Counted from the first letter of the stretch, positions 1 through 13,888 are shown. The stretch is DNA of 64,000 bases from Monocercomonoides exilis (GCA_001643675.2 LSRY02000049.1:496001-560000), one strand, 5' to 3'. Made by a program: numbers and translations. Notes: generated by a model not told the origin, from the letters alone.

Positions 1-442
1 CGTTAAATATTGAATTGAAGAAACTGAGAGATCTGGTTCAAAAAGTTCAGGAAGAAGGGTCTGCATTTGTTTGACAATAAAAAGCGTTCCTCTCCATAAA
101 TTTTCATCTGAAAGCAAAGATTTTGCAAGAGGTGATATAACTTTTATTTCATTTTCAGCTGTTGTCTCCGCATTTAAAAATTCTCGCTTTGTTTCTGAGT
201 GTGGAATACGTTGTTCCAAATAAAACGTTTCATCGCAAGAGCAACTCTTCTGATATGAAGTTTTTATTTTTGATTTTGTATTAACGCTTTGATTTGCTGT
301 GCAATCTATTCTAAAAAAATGAATAAAATTTTTTTGTTTCAAAAAATTACAAAAAATTTGGATATAACATTTCGCGAGGATCTTCATAAATAACTGAGCC
401 ACTTCCATTCAGCTTTTCCCTCACAATGGACAAAGTTGACAT
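1..442 (-). CDS. 5' part of an unidentified gene, two exons, runs off the left edge
   Basis: Exon 1 is 442-351 and exon 2 is 310-1; the 40-nt intron (350-311) starts GTAATT and ends in a T-rich tract plus TAG. The joined frame is open for 134 codons, starting MSTLSIVREKLNGSGSV and continuing past position 1. The start is the first in-frame ATG; just upstream in this frame, at about 470, there is a TGA. The protein is hydrophilic, with a Cys-Ser-Cys and a Leu-rich stretch near the edge. I do not recognise a family. A second frame (an ATG at 542-540) gives a 52-codon open stretch overlapping the start, and I take it to be 5' leader. The exon structure is well supported; the function is unknown. 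Confidence 0.6.
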
Positions 443-655
443 TTGTTGATAAAAAGATTTTTTTATCCTGAAATGTCTGATCTTGTGATTCTGTACTTAC
501 AGGTTTGATCACAACAAACTGAGAAGGGAACAAAAAACTCATGAAATGGAAATATCTTCAAAATGGAACGTCACAAACATTTATTTTGAAGCAAGTGCTA
601 TTTGAAAAATTTGATAAAAAGAAAGAAAAAAAAAAGAAAAAATTGATTGAATAGA

Positions 656-660
<5 letters not shown>

Positions 661-712
<52 letters not shown>
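661..712. repeat. (TA)n microsatellite
   Basis: 26 uninterrupted TA units lie in a gene-free AT-rich stretch. 443-2012 otherwise shows only A/T-rich spacer. One 123-codon open frame at 1565-1936 has no coding character that I trust. Confidence 0.95.
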
Positions 713-714
<2 letters not shown>

Positions 715-2012
715 AAAAGATGTTATATTTCAGCATAGCTGTGCAACTTGAAAAAGAGTGTGTCTTCATGTCAACAAGTTTTAAATATCAAGTTCAGTGA
801 TTTTTATTTTTTTTATTTTTTTTGAATAAATTTTTTTTCAAAAATATTATTAAACTTTTTCATTTTGCAATATCAAACATACATGAAATGAAAATGTTTA
901 TGAAATAAATGCTGATGACTTTGAAGGATTTTCAAACTCAAGAATTAGCTCATATTTTCTTTTCGTTCTTTATAACAATTCCACATTAAAGAAAGACTTA
1001 AGAATATGCCAAAAAATGAGACATAAAAATTCCAAGAAAAAATAATCACTCAAAAACCATCAGATTGAATCAAAAAACATTGAAAAATCGAGAGAAATAA
1101 TTGTTAACAAAATTATCGACTCAGCTTTCATCATTTATAAAAAAAAGACTCTTTATTCGAGAAGCAAAACACAAACAACGATTATCGAACACGTTTTCAT
1201 TGTTGTTCTCTCTCGTCAAATAGCTCTCAAATCACAAGTTTTCATTTCTCTTCTCTCATTCGCGATAACACAAAAAACTGCTTTCAACAGAAACGTTGAA
1301 TACAGAAAAACATTTTCACTTTTCTTTCCAATAATAATTCACCTGATAAAAACTTCGTTTTTCCACCCGTGATAAACTTCTTTTTTTTCCCAATAATCCA
1401 AACGAACAATTTTATTGCTTTGAATAAAATGTGAAAATAATTTGTGAATCTTTTTGAAACAACAAATGATTCATAATAATTCAAAAATGCCTTCTCAATC
1501 AATTTATTGGTGTGATGTGTGTCGAAGATGATTTTGTTAAAAAAACAGAAAACTACATATTAACATGAACGAAGAAATATGGAGAAGAATTCAACAGAAG
1601 CCAGTTGCATTGTGCAAACTGGCATTGTTAAAAAAAAAACAATGGTTAATATTCTCGGATGAGAAAAACAAAATTCTACATACAAATGTTTCAAAAATAC
1701 TAATCTTACTGAAAAAATTGAAACAAAAAACTATTACTCAATTCATAATAGTTCACATGATAAATACATATTCACATGACATCCACAAAACAGCTCACAT
1801 GATCGCGATGAAATGTAATTGCTGGATTATTGCATATCAACATATCAACAAAATGTTCAAGCAGCCATTCGAACTTTTGCTTTGCTGTAATCTGAAAATC
1901 CCAAACGAAAAACTTCATTCAGCAACAAGCAATTAATGCTTTGACAATAATTGCACAGACAATACATACATAATTTGATTGTTCTTTTTTTTCTTTCCAA
2001 TTTTATCTTCTT

Positions 2013-3330
2013 TCATTGATTTGATCCAGAGCAAGATGCAAGGCGTCGAAGCTCAGAAACATTCACATTCGAATCTCCATCGTATGTGATCGCATCCGAA
2101 ACGGTGAATATCACAGCTCCAGCCGGAAAGTTCTCGAACAGCTCCCGCTTCATCCCAATCAGCGTCGGCCTGGCTTTCTTGTCTTCTGAAAGCGCTTCCA
2201 GGACCACTTCGTCATACGACGAGCTCGCCTTCGAGCAGTTCGGCCTCTCCCCATTCAGAATCTTCTGCCCCGCCACCACTGCCTCATACTCCCCAAACGG
2301 GATCTTCAGCGTCACACACTCCCACAGCATCATCCCAATCGAAAACACAACCGTCTTCTTCGTCGCATGCTTCGTTGTTCCATTCAGCAGCTCTGGCGCC
2401 TTCCACCTCATGCACTCCTTCCTGTTGTCTTCCTCATCCTCAAAGGCAGACGAGGGCAGTGAGTCTCTGTCATCATCATCACTTGTTGATGTGACAACAG
2501 TTGACGAAGAAATGGATGATGAATCAGAGCCGTCTGATAAAAGGTCTGAGTGCATCACAATGCAGATGACCATGTGTTCTGAGAAGAGAACAATGTGAGG
2601 ACTCAGATTGGAAAGTGACTGAAGCTTGTTTTCCATTTCATCAAATGAATGAAGAGCTCCATTCGCCACCCAGAACAGGATCTGTGCAGCTGTCTGCTCC
2701 CGCTCCTGCAGAGTGCCTATCGCCATCTCTTTTTTCTCATTCTTTCCATGAAGCAACATAAACAGTGAATCCCTCAAGTCAACAATCAATTTCTCATGGG
2801 GAGACGAGCAGGCCATTGCATCCACCAGATTCGACATTGATGAGGTTGTTGGACATAGATCCTCCCCTCGAACAAAAGTTGAATCAGAATCGGTCGTTGA
2901 AGTGGATGAGATGGATGGAGAAGGAGTTCTCTTTCTAATTTCTTCTTCTTCATCTTTCTCCAGAATCCATTGAGGGATCTTGTCTGAATCTCTTCCAAGG
3001 ATATATTCAGTCGATCCGCTCTCAGATAGAAGATGCTCTGATGATTCTGAATGCCCAAAGCTTTTCTCATACACCCTCTTCTTTATTCTCTCTTCATTCT
3101 TCTTCTCTGCTCTCCTCCACTGCTCCTCAGGAGACATCTCCATCGTCACCATTTCAAACGCCTTCGGATCTTTCTTCACAGTCTCATTCACAATCTCTTC
3201 TAATTCCCTTGTTCTTCTCTTTTGCTTTTTCCATCGAACAACAAACAGAATAAATCCAATGAGAACAATCAAAAACAAAACAGTTAATACAACAACAATA
3301 ATTGTCCATATTGACTTTCCTTTCTTTCCT
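2013..3330 (-). other. TM helix and pseudokinase cytoplasmic tail of protein A
   Basis: The TM core is about 22 hydrophobic residues, then RWKKQKRR. The tail has a Ser/acidic linker, then a kinase-like fold: hinge-like SLFMLLHGKNEKK, an alpha-E-like helix, LSNLSPHIVLF where an active kinase has HRDLxPxNxLL, a degenerate DFG region (VMHSD), a long Ser/Asp insert, APELL (APE motif) and an alpha-F/G region GMMLWECVTLKIPFGE. The catalytic Asp of HRD is Asn, the metal-binding Asn is Ile, and I see no DFG, so it is probably inactive. This tail is nearly identical to that of protein B. Confidence 0.75.
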
Positions 3331-6300
3331 CCTTCAACAATCCTTTCATCTCCATTAACCTTCGGCTCACTTTTATTTTTGATGATGAACGATTCTGTCG
3401 ATGAAGGAGAATCTGCTTTCCCAAACACAATGCATACGCTTACTTCTGTCTCTTCTCTCACTTTCTCCAGTTCTGAACATGAAATAATTGTTGATATTTC
3501 ATTCTCTGACACAAACCCTTCTTCTTCAACCCCCTTTCTCACAATCTCCTCTTCACCCCCATTTTTCATGCTCATCTTCACTGACAAATCACATGGCAAA
3601 AGCAGCTTCCCATGAATCATCAACTCCGCATTCCCATTTGGCAGATTAATATTTTTCACCTCTTCCAAAACAGGGATGAAATACGATGATCCTCTTTCTC
3701 CTGCTATCCCTCCCAATTCGCATCCCTCATCCAATATCCACAATGATGAGTTATCCTTCCATCCATCTCCCCCTTTCACACTCACAACATTCAACTCCCC
3801 ATTCCCTTCACAAATCACATTCCTTCGGGCTGATGGATATCCCTCAATCAATGGGTTGTTGTTCTCAAACTTTCCATTTTCAATCTTCACACTTCCTCCA
3901 CTCGCCCACAGCCCCCCTGCCTTGCTCTGCATAATCATTGTTTCTTTCATCTCCACTTTGCTGTTTTCAACATCAACCAATGACCCATTCCATTTGCACA
4001 ATTCCTCATTTTTTCTTTCAACTTCCTCATTGATAATCTCATCTTCTTTTTCTCCATCAAACACACATGCCTCAACCTTCACTTCCTTGGATCGTCTTAT
4101 CTGCATCATGCTTCCCTTGTCAACTGAATTCACACATTTTCCAAATGAGCAATTCAGCACACTCTCCTCTTGTTCAGCATCTTCCATTGAAACAACACAT
4201 CTTTCTGACAACAGAGTTACATTCTCAATCATCATGATCTTCATCTCCACCTTCGCTTTTCCTCCAACACTCGCAACATCTTCCTCACATTTGATATTCA
4301 AAATACTCGTTTCAAGCAACATCACATTTGACTCTTCATGGAATGAAAGAACTGATAATATTGAATTCAAATCCCTGAATGTTGTTTCTGATATCTTCAG
4401 TTCTCCTTTTTCAATACTCACAACAGAACTGTTCAGCTTCATATCAACCGCTGTTGCTGAGAAGAAGAATTCACATTTTTGGATCTCCATCGACCCGTTT
4501 GTCACTTTCATGATGCAGCTGTGAGTTGCCTCAAACGAATCTTCAAACTGAAATGAGCACCTCTCCACTGAACATTCATTCACAAACTCCATGATGCAAT
4601 CCTTCTCACCTGACTTCTCAATCTTGGAATTCAATTTCACAATTGCCTGTGTCTTTTTGAATGAACTCACAACAAGGTCTCCAATCACACACTCCTTCCT
4701 CACAGTCCCTTCTCCATCAATCAGAATCGCATTCATCACCCCTTCCTGGATGTGCCCAACTCCACAGTTGATGCTGGAACAAGAGTTGCTCTGTGCCCCA
4801 CACCCCCTCCCATCTGTCCCTCTCCTACTCACAAACACCTGTGCCAAATAATAGAATGTGATCAGCGGAATCAGATCAACATCTTCCTCGCTCTCAATAT
4901 TCCTCCCGCAGATAGAGTTGTTCGAGTTCAGTGACTCCTGATTGTAGTTCAAAATAAATAGTGTTTCGTTGATTTGATGAGCAATCGAGAGGCATCTGAC
5001 AAATATGTCTTTTCCAGAAAATGCATCATTCATCACGAACAGCATGTTCACAATCTTGAAATTCAGAGGTGGAATCTGAGTTTCATCATCATAATTGGCA
5101 TTTGGATCAGACCCATCGATAAACAGCCCTCCACCTCGCCCAGTTTCACTCGAACATTTGCAAGTCGAAAATGAGCTCCCATTCACTTTCAACACTGATT
5201 CTTCACTCTTCAGCACCACTTTCACTCCTCCTCCTTCATCACTCAAACTGCTCTTGCAACTCGACATCGAACACTCATCTATCACACATTCCACTCCATG
5301 CTCAAATGATCCCACTTCAATACCACTTGCTCCATTCCCTTCATTTGTGATGTTCGCAAATGAACACCCAACAACCCTCAAAATTGGTTTGTTACCATTT
5401 GAATGAGTGCTTTTATCTCCGCTCATCAGGTTTCCCTCTTCTATCATCGAAATCAGGCTTCTTTCTTTCACACTTGCAAACGAAATGTTCACATTCTGAA
5501 GTGTCACCTCAGCTGCACTTGGGCTGAAGGCGATCAATCCTTTCAACTCTGAAATCAAGCTCAACGAACACCTCTCAATCACAACATCCCCTCCATTCAC
5601 TCTCATCACACAATATCCTGCTGTCTCTGTCAACCCGGCCAATGAACCAAATGAGCAATCAGAAACAGACAATAAGGTGTTTGCTCCAGAGGATTCAATA
5701 AATACTTCATGCTGTGTGGTCATGGTTAGCTTGGTGAATGACACATTCACAATTGACAAACTCACATTCGAGGATATCATTGAACAACCATCCAAATCAT
5801 TCTCATCTTCATCACTTATCGTTACAGCTGTCCCTTTCTTTGTTCCTTCAATCACCACTTTTGATGAATCTGAAATTGATGATGAAAATAATATAGAGTG
5901 GCTCAGCAACCCTGATACCACAATGGCAATATGTGTTTCCCCTTCTCCAAGTGTTGGATATCTCAGTGAAATCAAATGATCAATTGATGAGCATGGTGCT
6001 TCAGAATATCCACACCCACTGAAGTCTCCTCCTTTCTCTTTCGACACAAACCCATCCCCACTCCAGTTCCTCCACAAATACACAACCAATGGAATCACAT
6101 ATCCCTCCTCTCCTGTTGTCTTCCTCTCCCACCCACACAGTTCATCCAATGATCCCAGCTCCTCTGAACTCATCTCCCATTTGAAATGCTCCTTGTTCAC
6201 AATCTCACTCAGATCCCATCCCGAAACAAACACATTCTTCCCTTTCCAGGCATAGCATCCCTCAAATATCATTCCTTCAAGAACAAATGATCCCATTTGC

Positions 6301-9300
6301 TCGGACAATTTCACAAACGTCCCTCCTCCCACTCCTCTTCCTCCATCCTCTCTATCTTCTGTTGGCACTTCACACCCAGACAAATTCACCTTTTTCATTT
6401 CCAAACTCCCTCCCTTTCCCACTGATATCTTCATTCCTCCCCCTTTCATCCCACTCCCCCCTGAACACACTGATGACAAATTGCATCCTTCAATATTCAC
6501 ACCCCCTCCTTCCTTCATCTCCACATTCAAACATCCCCCTCCAATTCCACCTGTCACTTCCATTCCACTCATTCTGCTGTCATTCATCTCCAATTCAACT
6601 CCGTTTGTGATCTCTATTGGTGATTTCTCATTCATTCTCACTCCCAATTCCATCACAAATCCATTAGCAATCAGCCTTCCTCCCTCAATACAAATCACAT
6701 TGAATCCAATCAATTCATCGTCTCCAAATGAGATTGAACAGCTGGTCATTGTGATGGTCGATGAGGAGGAGGAGTGGATAAATGCACGTCTCCTCCCATT
6801 CATTTGTTCATTCAACACAAATGCCAATTTTCCAATCTCAAATGATTTTGAACATTCAATAAGGTTGTTTTGGGAAAACGATCCTTCATCTCTCACCGAC
6901 ACTCTCATCCCCTCTTCTTTCCCTGAAACACAAACCTCAAATGAAACAACTTTCATTTCACTGTTTATCCATGATTCTGAAACAACTTCAATTTCATTCA
7001 CAGTGCTGCTCGCTCTCTTGTTCACACAATAGTCAATCGTCACACACCCAAACTCCTCAAACCCACAATAATCATGATCCAGTGCCCTCTCTCCTTTCCC
7101 GTCAACTCTCAATTTTGAGCCAATTGAACACAAATACACAAACAGTGGAATCACTTCCTCTTCTCTCCCATCCTCACTCCCACACAACTTCAGAATATCT
7201 GACGGAATCACACTTGACTCAAAAAACTCAAATGAACTCCCATTCACTTTCGACTCCAACAACACTCCTCTTCCACAATCAACAAACACATCCTTCCCAT
7301 TTTCAGCTTCAATATTTCCTCCAAACAAATCCTGTGTTCCTGATTCAATCTTCAATGAACCATCCCTGCTCTCCATCACAATCATCATCCCTCCCCCTCT
7401 TCCTTCACTTCCACCTGAACTCTCCCTTGAACCCTTCGCCTCACACCCATCAATCACACAACCCCCATTCACAACAACACTCCCTTCCCCCTTCACAACA
7501 ACACTCATCCCTCCTCCCCTTCCACAAACACACCTGCACCCCTTCACAACACACGATTCAATCACAATCATCCCATTCTTCTCCTCATCCCCTTCTGCTC
7601 CAACCACCCCACTCACCCATCCTCCATCTCCTCTTCTCTTCTCAATGTTGTTCACCTCACATCCACAAACCACAACTGATTCCACCCCTTCACCAAACTC
7701 GACCAGTGAATGTTCTCCAAATCTCAAGGTCTCTGTGATCACCAATCCCTCCACTTTCACTTTTCACCCAATCACATTCACAAAACAATATCCAATGGAA
7801 TTCTCTGATGAACAAACAACAGAACAGTCAGTGAGCGTGAGGAGTGTGGAGTTGGATGTGATCAGAGATGATGATGATGCACCAGACAGAGCAGATGGAA
7901 TACTGAACTTGATGTTTCTCATTGAACACTTGCTCTGAACATCAATCAGACATGACGACTCAAAATTCTCTGGTGCTTTCACCCCAACCTCCACCCCTTT
8001 TCTCGCACAGGAAATCTCCCATTCATTGCCATCTGTCATTCCAACTGCCTCACAAAGCTCAAATCCTGAATCCAATTCGATCTTCTTGTTTGTGTCTGCA
8101 TATCTCACCTGCGCTGCATGCGTGATGGTGGCACACGGATAATAGTCAAATCCACAGAACCACGAGTCATATCCACCCAGCCCATCCTTCCCCTTCCCCA
8201 CATGTGCTGCATCTGGATATGAATCCAAATACACATTCAGTGGGAACAGCCCCATCGTTGTGTCGCTCCGATCATATCCCACCAGCTCATTGTAATTTGA
8301 ATCGTCATGTTGGACATTCAGCTTTTCTCTTGTTATTCCCCAATTCACCGAATTGCTCCCATTCACAAACACATAATTCCCCCCCAATGAAGCAGAACAC
8401 CCTGAAAAGTCAACTGACACAATCGAGAAGTCAATTGAGTTGTCAGCCAAATACAACATCATCCCTCCTCCATATTTCCAACTTGTGCATCTCTTGATTG
8501 TTGTTGTTGCTTCAACCTGGAGCTTGCTTGTATCTGTTTCCAACTCAACATTGATCCCTCCTCCACTGCCATCCTCACACTTGCAATCTTCGATTGTCAC
8601 ATTCTGAACAACAAATGTCTCCCCTTCTGCCACACTCTTTGCCACAGCCACTCCATCTCCTTCAGTCAACTTCACATTCTTCACAGACAAGTTCACAATC
8701 ATGCTTTCTCCAGATACTGTGGATGACAAAAACAGGGCAGATGAGGAGGAAGAAGAAGAAGACAAATCAGGTTCAGAGAACAATGATTTTGAGACATTCA
8801 TATTTATGATCTCCACATCGGTCATCAACAGCTGCGACAGCGGCACCACAAACACTGACGACGATATCACATAGTTTCCTGAAGAAATACTCGTGGTGAT
8901 CACAACATCTTCCAATGAGAGTGACCCACCTCCATCAGACACCACAACCACACTCGGCGAAGGATTTGCACTTGAGTTGCAATCAACCTTCATGTGCAAA
9001 AAACCAAGATAACCTGTTGTCACACTGAACAGTGTTCCTACCGATGAAAGTGTCCCTGTTCCAATCGAACTTGCTTCCCTTCCCTTCCCAATGACTGAAA
9101 TCTTCTTTATCCCAATCTCAATCGTTGTTGTCTCGCTTGTGTGATTCCCGTCCATCAGTGTGATTGTTAAGCAAATCTGTACCTCACACATCTCAAGCGC
9201 CTTCTTCACTGTCAGACATGGGCATGACTCGTTTGCCCCACATTGCTCATTTGAGTCATTTCCATTCACAGAAACAAAAACCGTCTTTTCTATCAGCCAA

Positions 9301-11099
9301 TCCTTCTTTTCTGTTTGTTTATATGACCAGTTGTTATCAGTGTAATTATATCCGTAGCACACTCTATGTTCATTTGCGTTTGTTGTGAAGCATTCAAAGA
9401 ACGGATTTCCAGAAGAATGAAAAAGATCATAGTGCACATAAAACATTACATCATGCCCATATGGAGTGGATGTTGTTCTGCATATGCATTCATGAAAGAA
9501 GAGGAAATAACAATAAATGCCATCACTTGGAGCTATTGATTTGTCTGGATACATCCACAATGCCCCTCCACATGAAAATGCTGAGCATGAAAAAAACTGA
9601 ATGCTTCTCATTTTGAATTGTTCAGGTGCGTATCTGCAAAAAAGACCTCCTCCATGATTTGTTGAAATTGAGCATAAGGTGAAACGGCAGTCAAACACGC
9701 ACACACTCTCCCCTTCTCCTTTTTCATTTCCAATGCGATCTGTTCCTGAAAACTGAAATAATTCAAGATAAAGTCCTCCTCCCCAGCTGATTGCCTTGCA
9801 GTTCTCAAAGTTACATAAGCTGATCCGAACGCACGATGAAATCGAATAAGCATACAATCCTCCTCCATATTGATTTTGAGCATTGCAAGAGCTGAATGAG
9901 TTGTTTTCAATTTTAATCGACTTGATTGAACGGCACATGATCCCGCCTCCGCGACTGAATGCAAAACAATTGTTAAACAAACAATGTGAAACAGAGAGCT
10001 CTCCGTTTCCAAGATTGTGCATGTAGATGGCACCTCCACTTGACACTCCATCTTCATATGAATCACTTTTTCCAGTTGTCTTCGATCCGTTCCATTCACA
10101 CCAAGTGAATGAATTCGCTCCATTATCTGTTTCGTTCCGTCTTCCTGGAGTCAACTTTCCATCTGCATTTCCTTCACATACAACATTTCTTGTCCGACAA
10201 CACCCAACGAATGAGGTGTTTGAGGCTATTAAGGAAGCCAAGGGGTCATTGAGGGAATGAACAATACCTCCATCATATGCATCACAAACTGATGAAAATG
10301 AGCAGCTGCTCATAAAATATGTGGTTTGGTTTGATGTAATTGTTGGAGATGGACAATCTGAAGGTGCTGTTGAGATGTTGAAAAACGTCAAATGAGAGAG
10401 AGATGCAAGATGAATGGAGGGTGATGAAAGGAATGGAGCAGCTGATAGACAAAACGAAGAAAAGCTGGATTTCGTCAAGGAAATAATGGCAGATTTCGAT
10501 TCGCCGTTTTCGATCTGTTTGGAAGTGAAAAGAGGAGGAAATGCACTCAAACCTTCATCTTTTGACCTCAGAGAAATGTTCACAAATGACCCAAAACTCC
10601 CGATCAGTTCTATCGGTGGAGAATGTTTCTCAACAAAAAGGATGCACTCTTTCATTAAAACAATGCATAGACTATTCGCAGTGAGTGTCTTTTTTGCTCC
10701 TTTTTCTCTCATCAGCAGGCCCATTTCCATGATTGACGAATTGAAACAATTAAACCACCCCTCTATTTCACAAGACTGACAACAATTTGGCTTCATCAAA
10801 ATTCCATTTTCTCTTCCATATTCTTTATTATACTTTTCTTCATCTTTGTGATAACTTCTTCCACCAATTTCACTCAACTTCATTTCCTCAATTGGTCTTC
10901 TTCCATCTTCTTCATATTCAATCAGCTCGTCATTTGAAGAATTTTTGTTTGTTTGAAGCAGATTTCCATCAACTTGAATCACTTTTTCTTCTTTCACATT
11001 TTCTCCATTCCAACTTGAATTATCTTTTGTGAAAGCAGTATTAATACAATGCAAACAAATACTCAAAACAATCATCCCCATTCCTGACAGTGTTCTCAT
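2013..11099 (-). CDS. Giant surface protein A: signal peptide, Cys/Gly-rich beta-helix repeats, TM helix, pseudokinase tail; one in-frame TGA
   Basis: This is a single reading frame of 3,029 codons, broken only by a TGA at 7766-7764. The N-terminus (start 11099) is a signal peptide with a hydrophobic core around residues 8-20. The ectodomain has many NxS/T sites. Its first part carries repeats like FENCKAISWGGGLY, which resemble the GGA(I/L/V) repeats of chlamydial Pmp proteins and are likely a right-handed beta-helix. Five larger modules follow, each marked by a CG-x(3-5)-(P)C-(S/T) signature such as GCGYSEAPCSSID. One TM helix (about 3315-3235) is followed by a basic stop-transfer KKQKRR. 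The tail is acidic/Ser-rich and ends in a kinase-like C-lobe. It likely sits in the plasma membrane as an adhesin or surface receptor. The gene has no close partner: 5' is transposon-rich DNA, 3' is spacer. The coding strand is purine-rich. Family membership with gene B is certain; function is inferred. Confidence 0.85.
7764..7766 (-). other. In-frame TGA splitting surface gene A (codon 1112)
   Basis: The frame is the same before and after this codon. The flanking protein reads CFVNVIG-stop-KVKVEG, in a spot where sister repeats have two or three glycines (for example FCVSGGGVTV). A single G-to-T change from GGA would give this TGA. Confidence 0.85.
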
Positions 11100-11699
11100 T
11101 TTCCTTCACGAAAACAACGAGATTTTTCTTTTCTGTGATTCACTAACTTTAATAGTGGGTGAATAATTATTTTTTTTTTCCTGCAAAATTGTTTGAAGGA
11201 TTGAAACACTACTGTTTGTTGCATTGGTTTCAAAATATTTAATAATAAAACTTTTTGTGAACTTTCATGTTATTGTATATCGCAAAAGAAAATTGAAAAA
11301 TTAATTATTAGTTGAAGGATGGAACTGTTTCAACTCCATGCAAGCATGAATCAAATAAAAAATTTTAAGAAACAAAGGTTTTTTTGTAACACATTTGCAA
11401 GATTTGTTCATCTGTATATTTTTCACTGGATAAGTATTATTATTATTTTTATTATTAGGGTGATTCATAAACCAAGACTTTTTTAAAAACCCTGACTTTT
11501 TTTAAAATTCATATTTCTCGACGAGTTTCAAAAATAAAATTATAATAATTGACACAATTATGCATTAGTGCATAACACATCTAACTATATACAAATTTTT
11601 ATTTGTTGTGTTGTATATTTTTTGGAATAAATAATTTTTATTTTTGAAAATCCGACTTTTGATGAATTTTTCTATTTTAATAAAACGATTCAGCTCATC

Positions 11700-13888
11700 T
11701 GGCAAGTTCCAAGTATATGGACCATCGATATTAAAATTTTTGTATATTAAAAACGAAATAAAATGATATGTTAATTAATACAAAATTAGTTTTTTCAGTC
11801 GAAAAAGTGTTTTCAAAAACTTTCCATTTTTCATTTGATCTATCCCATAATATTTTCTTGCTTTTTACAGGTTTGAAATTTTTGTTTATTGTTCGAAATG
11901 AACACTTTTCGAACTTTTATGTTATTGATATTGAATAGGAATCGTCAACGCTTATGCTTGTGAAAAAAGTGGAAAGAAGAATTTGTTCTGCTTATTTGCA
12001 GCACTGTTCAAGTTTTTCGACAATAAATGGATCATAACGAAGAAATAAACAAGAGATGCATATATTTATTTTGATGAGCAGCGAGAAACAAAATTTTCAA
12101 TATTGACGAGTTCGTGAAAGGAGTAGCTGTTGAACCTATTTTGAAGGAGATTTAGAGATCAACATTGTTTAAAGAAATGGCTCAAGAATGCAAGGAGTTT
12201 ATTTAACATGTTTCAAGGTGTCTGAAAGAAAAGACATTCGATGAAATGGAAAAAGAATAAATCAGAAAAAAGTGAAAACAGAAATATATTCTAAAAGATT
12301 GAAGAGAAAGGATATGATGTTGAAATTGTTTGTTCTCATGAAACATTTAATTTTTTCAAAAGAAAAATAAGTTCACCTGCTCTATCGTTGGATTTTGAAG
12401 ACGATTTTATCAATGTTTGAGTTATGAAATTCATTTGATTTTTTGACTCAAAAACTATCTTTTTCAATTTTCATCATTTGACAAATTCGCAAAAAACAAT
12501 TAATCGAATAATTATCAATAAAGCTTTTTCAACCTTCTGCAAAAAAAGAAAAATCAAAAATCCATATTTATTTCTTCTTTTTCACATAAATACACAAAGA
12601 ACAAATTATTGCCAAATGTTATCTTCAAGAAGATTCATATTATATCAGGTGTTCAATTATTCATTGGTCGCTTTGCATCCTCTCGATTGTCTTGCGTGCT
12701 CTCTATCTTTCTGCATTTTCAAACAATTTCAAGAACGAAAAGGATAAGAATGAAATGATATTTCTTTATAGGAATGCAAAAAAAAAATGAAGAAAAACTA
12801 TTTGTTGAAGAATCCATACAAAAATATCGTTTTAGTGGAATAAAACAGCAAAAAACCAGACGACGATTGAAAAACATGGGAATGCCACTCTAAAACAGCT
12901 TGGTTGAAGAAGTTACACATGATTGAATTCTCTATTTCCCTCATTATATATTTTCTCTCTTTCTCTATTTCTCTTTTGCTCGAAATATTTTTGTCAAATT
13001 CAACAAATTTATGTGTCATAAGCCTTCACTTCTATTTCATTCATCGTTTGAAAGTGATAGAATACCAATTGATCTCAGTGGCATGCAGTCATATCAAAAC
13101 AGAAGGTTTCAAAAAAAAAGGAGAACAACTTTTTGAAGTTAACTGGTTGCTGATTGTTGCACTTTATCTTTTGTGTGTGAGTGCAACGAAAAATATGAAG
13201 ATTGCACTTATCACGTATATGTATTTACAAAAAAGATAGAAATATTTTGTGAAAACAGTGATTATTTGTGGTGTCAAGGTGAGAATGAAGTGTGGGCGAA
13301 TAATTGAGAACAATAAATAAAGCGAGTTAAGAATTTCATTTCATAGGCTGATTAACGAGATTTGTTATTGATGCTTGCAAGCTATCTTTCTATAACTCCT
13401 TCTGCCTCATGGTTTTCACTGTTGTTACTGGCACTGATTCATCACCAGTTGCCTTTATTTCTATATTTTCATCCTTTTTGCAGTTCTTCACTTGAATAAA
13501 TATTCAAAAATCTTTTATTCAAAAACAAATTTTGCAAAAACAAATTAAAAATATTGAGAATAACTTAAAAATAAATAACATAAAACATGTGCATCGTTAA
13601 ACATTCATAACGTTGAAAATCCGAAAGCAACAACATGCACAAACGATTCTAATTCAACATCAATAACATTAAAGTTCGAAAAGTGTTCATTTCGAACAAT
13701 AAACAAAAATTTCAAACCTGTAAAAAGCAAGAAAATATTATGGGATAGATCAAATGAAAAATGGAAAGTTTTTGAAAACACTTTTTCGACTGAAAAAACT
13801 AATTTTGTATTAATTAACATATCATTTTATTTCGTTTTTAATATACAAAAATTTTAATATCGATGGTCCATATACTTGGAACTTGCCA
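11700..13888. mobile_element. 2.2-kb element with about 240-bp terminal inverted repeats, decayed interior
   Basis: 11700 to about 11940 reads as the reverse complement of about 13650-13888, starting tggcaagttccaagtatatg and staying near-identical for roughly 240 bp. I see no clear target-site duplication at the outer edges. The interior (11.94-12.42 kb) has fragments that look like a decayed reading frame, such as EFVKGVAVEPILKEI, broken by several stops. I cannot assign a superfamily. The rest of 11100-15060 is AT-rich spacer. 14350-14480 has a short open stretch (VEDEKISDGIWRYDADVEV) that may be another decayed fragment. Confidence 0.7.

Noticed and set aside
1565-1936. 123-codon open frame on the plus strand
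   Set aside because: Biased AT-driven composition, no domain, and it lies in spacer near the 3' end of surface gene A. Chance is likely.
7764-7766. UGA reassigned to a sense codon
   Set aside because: U2AF65 and others end in TAA, but several genes (surface genes A and B, the pogo transposase, family member 2) end naturally in TGA with no homology beyond.
12478-13239. Small open frames inside the 2.2-kb inverted-arm element
   Set aside because: Short, Phe/Ile/Lys-biased and without motifs; consistent with AT-rich chance frames.
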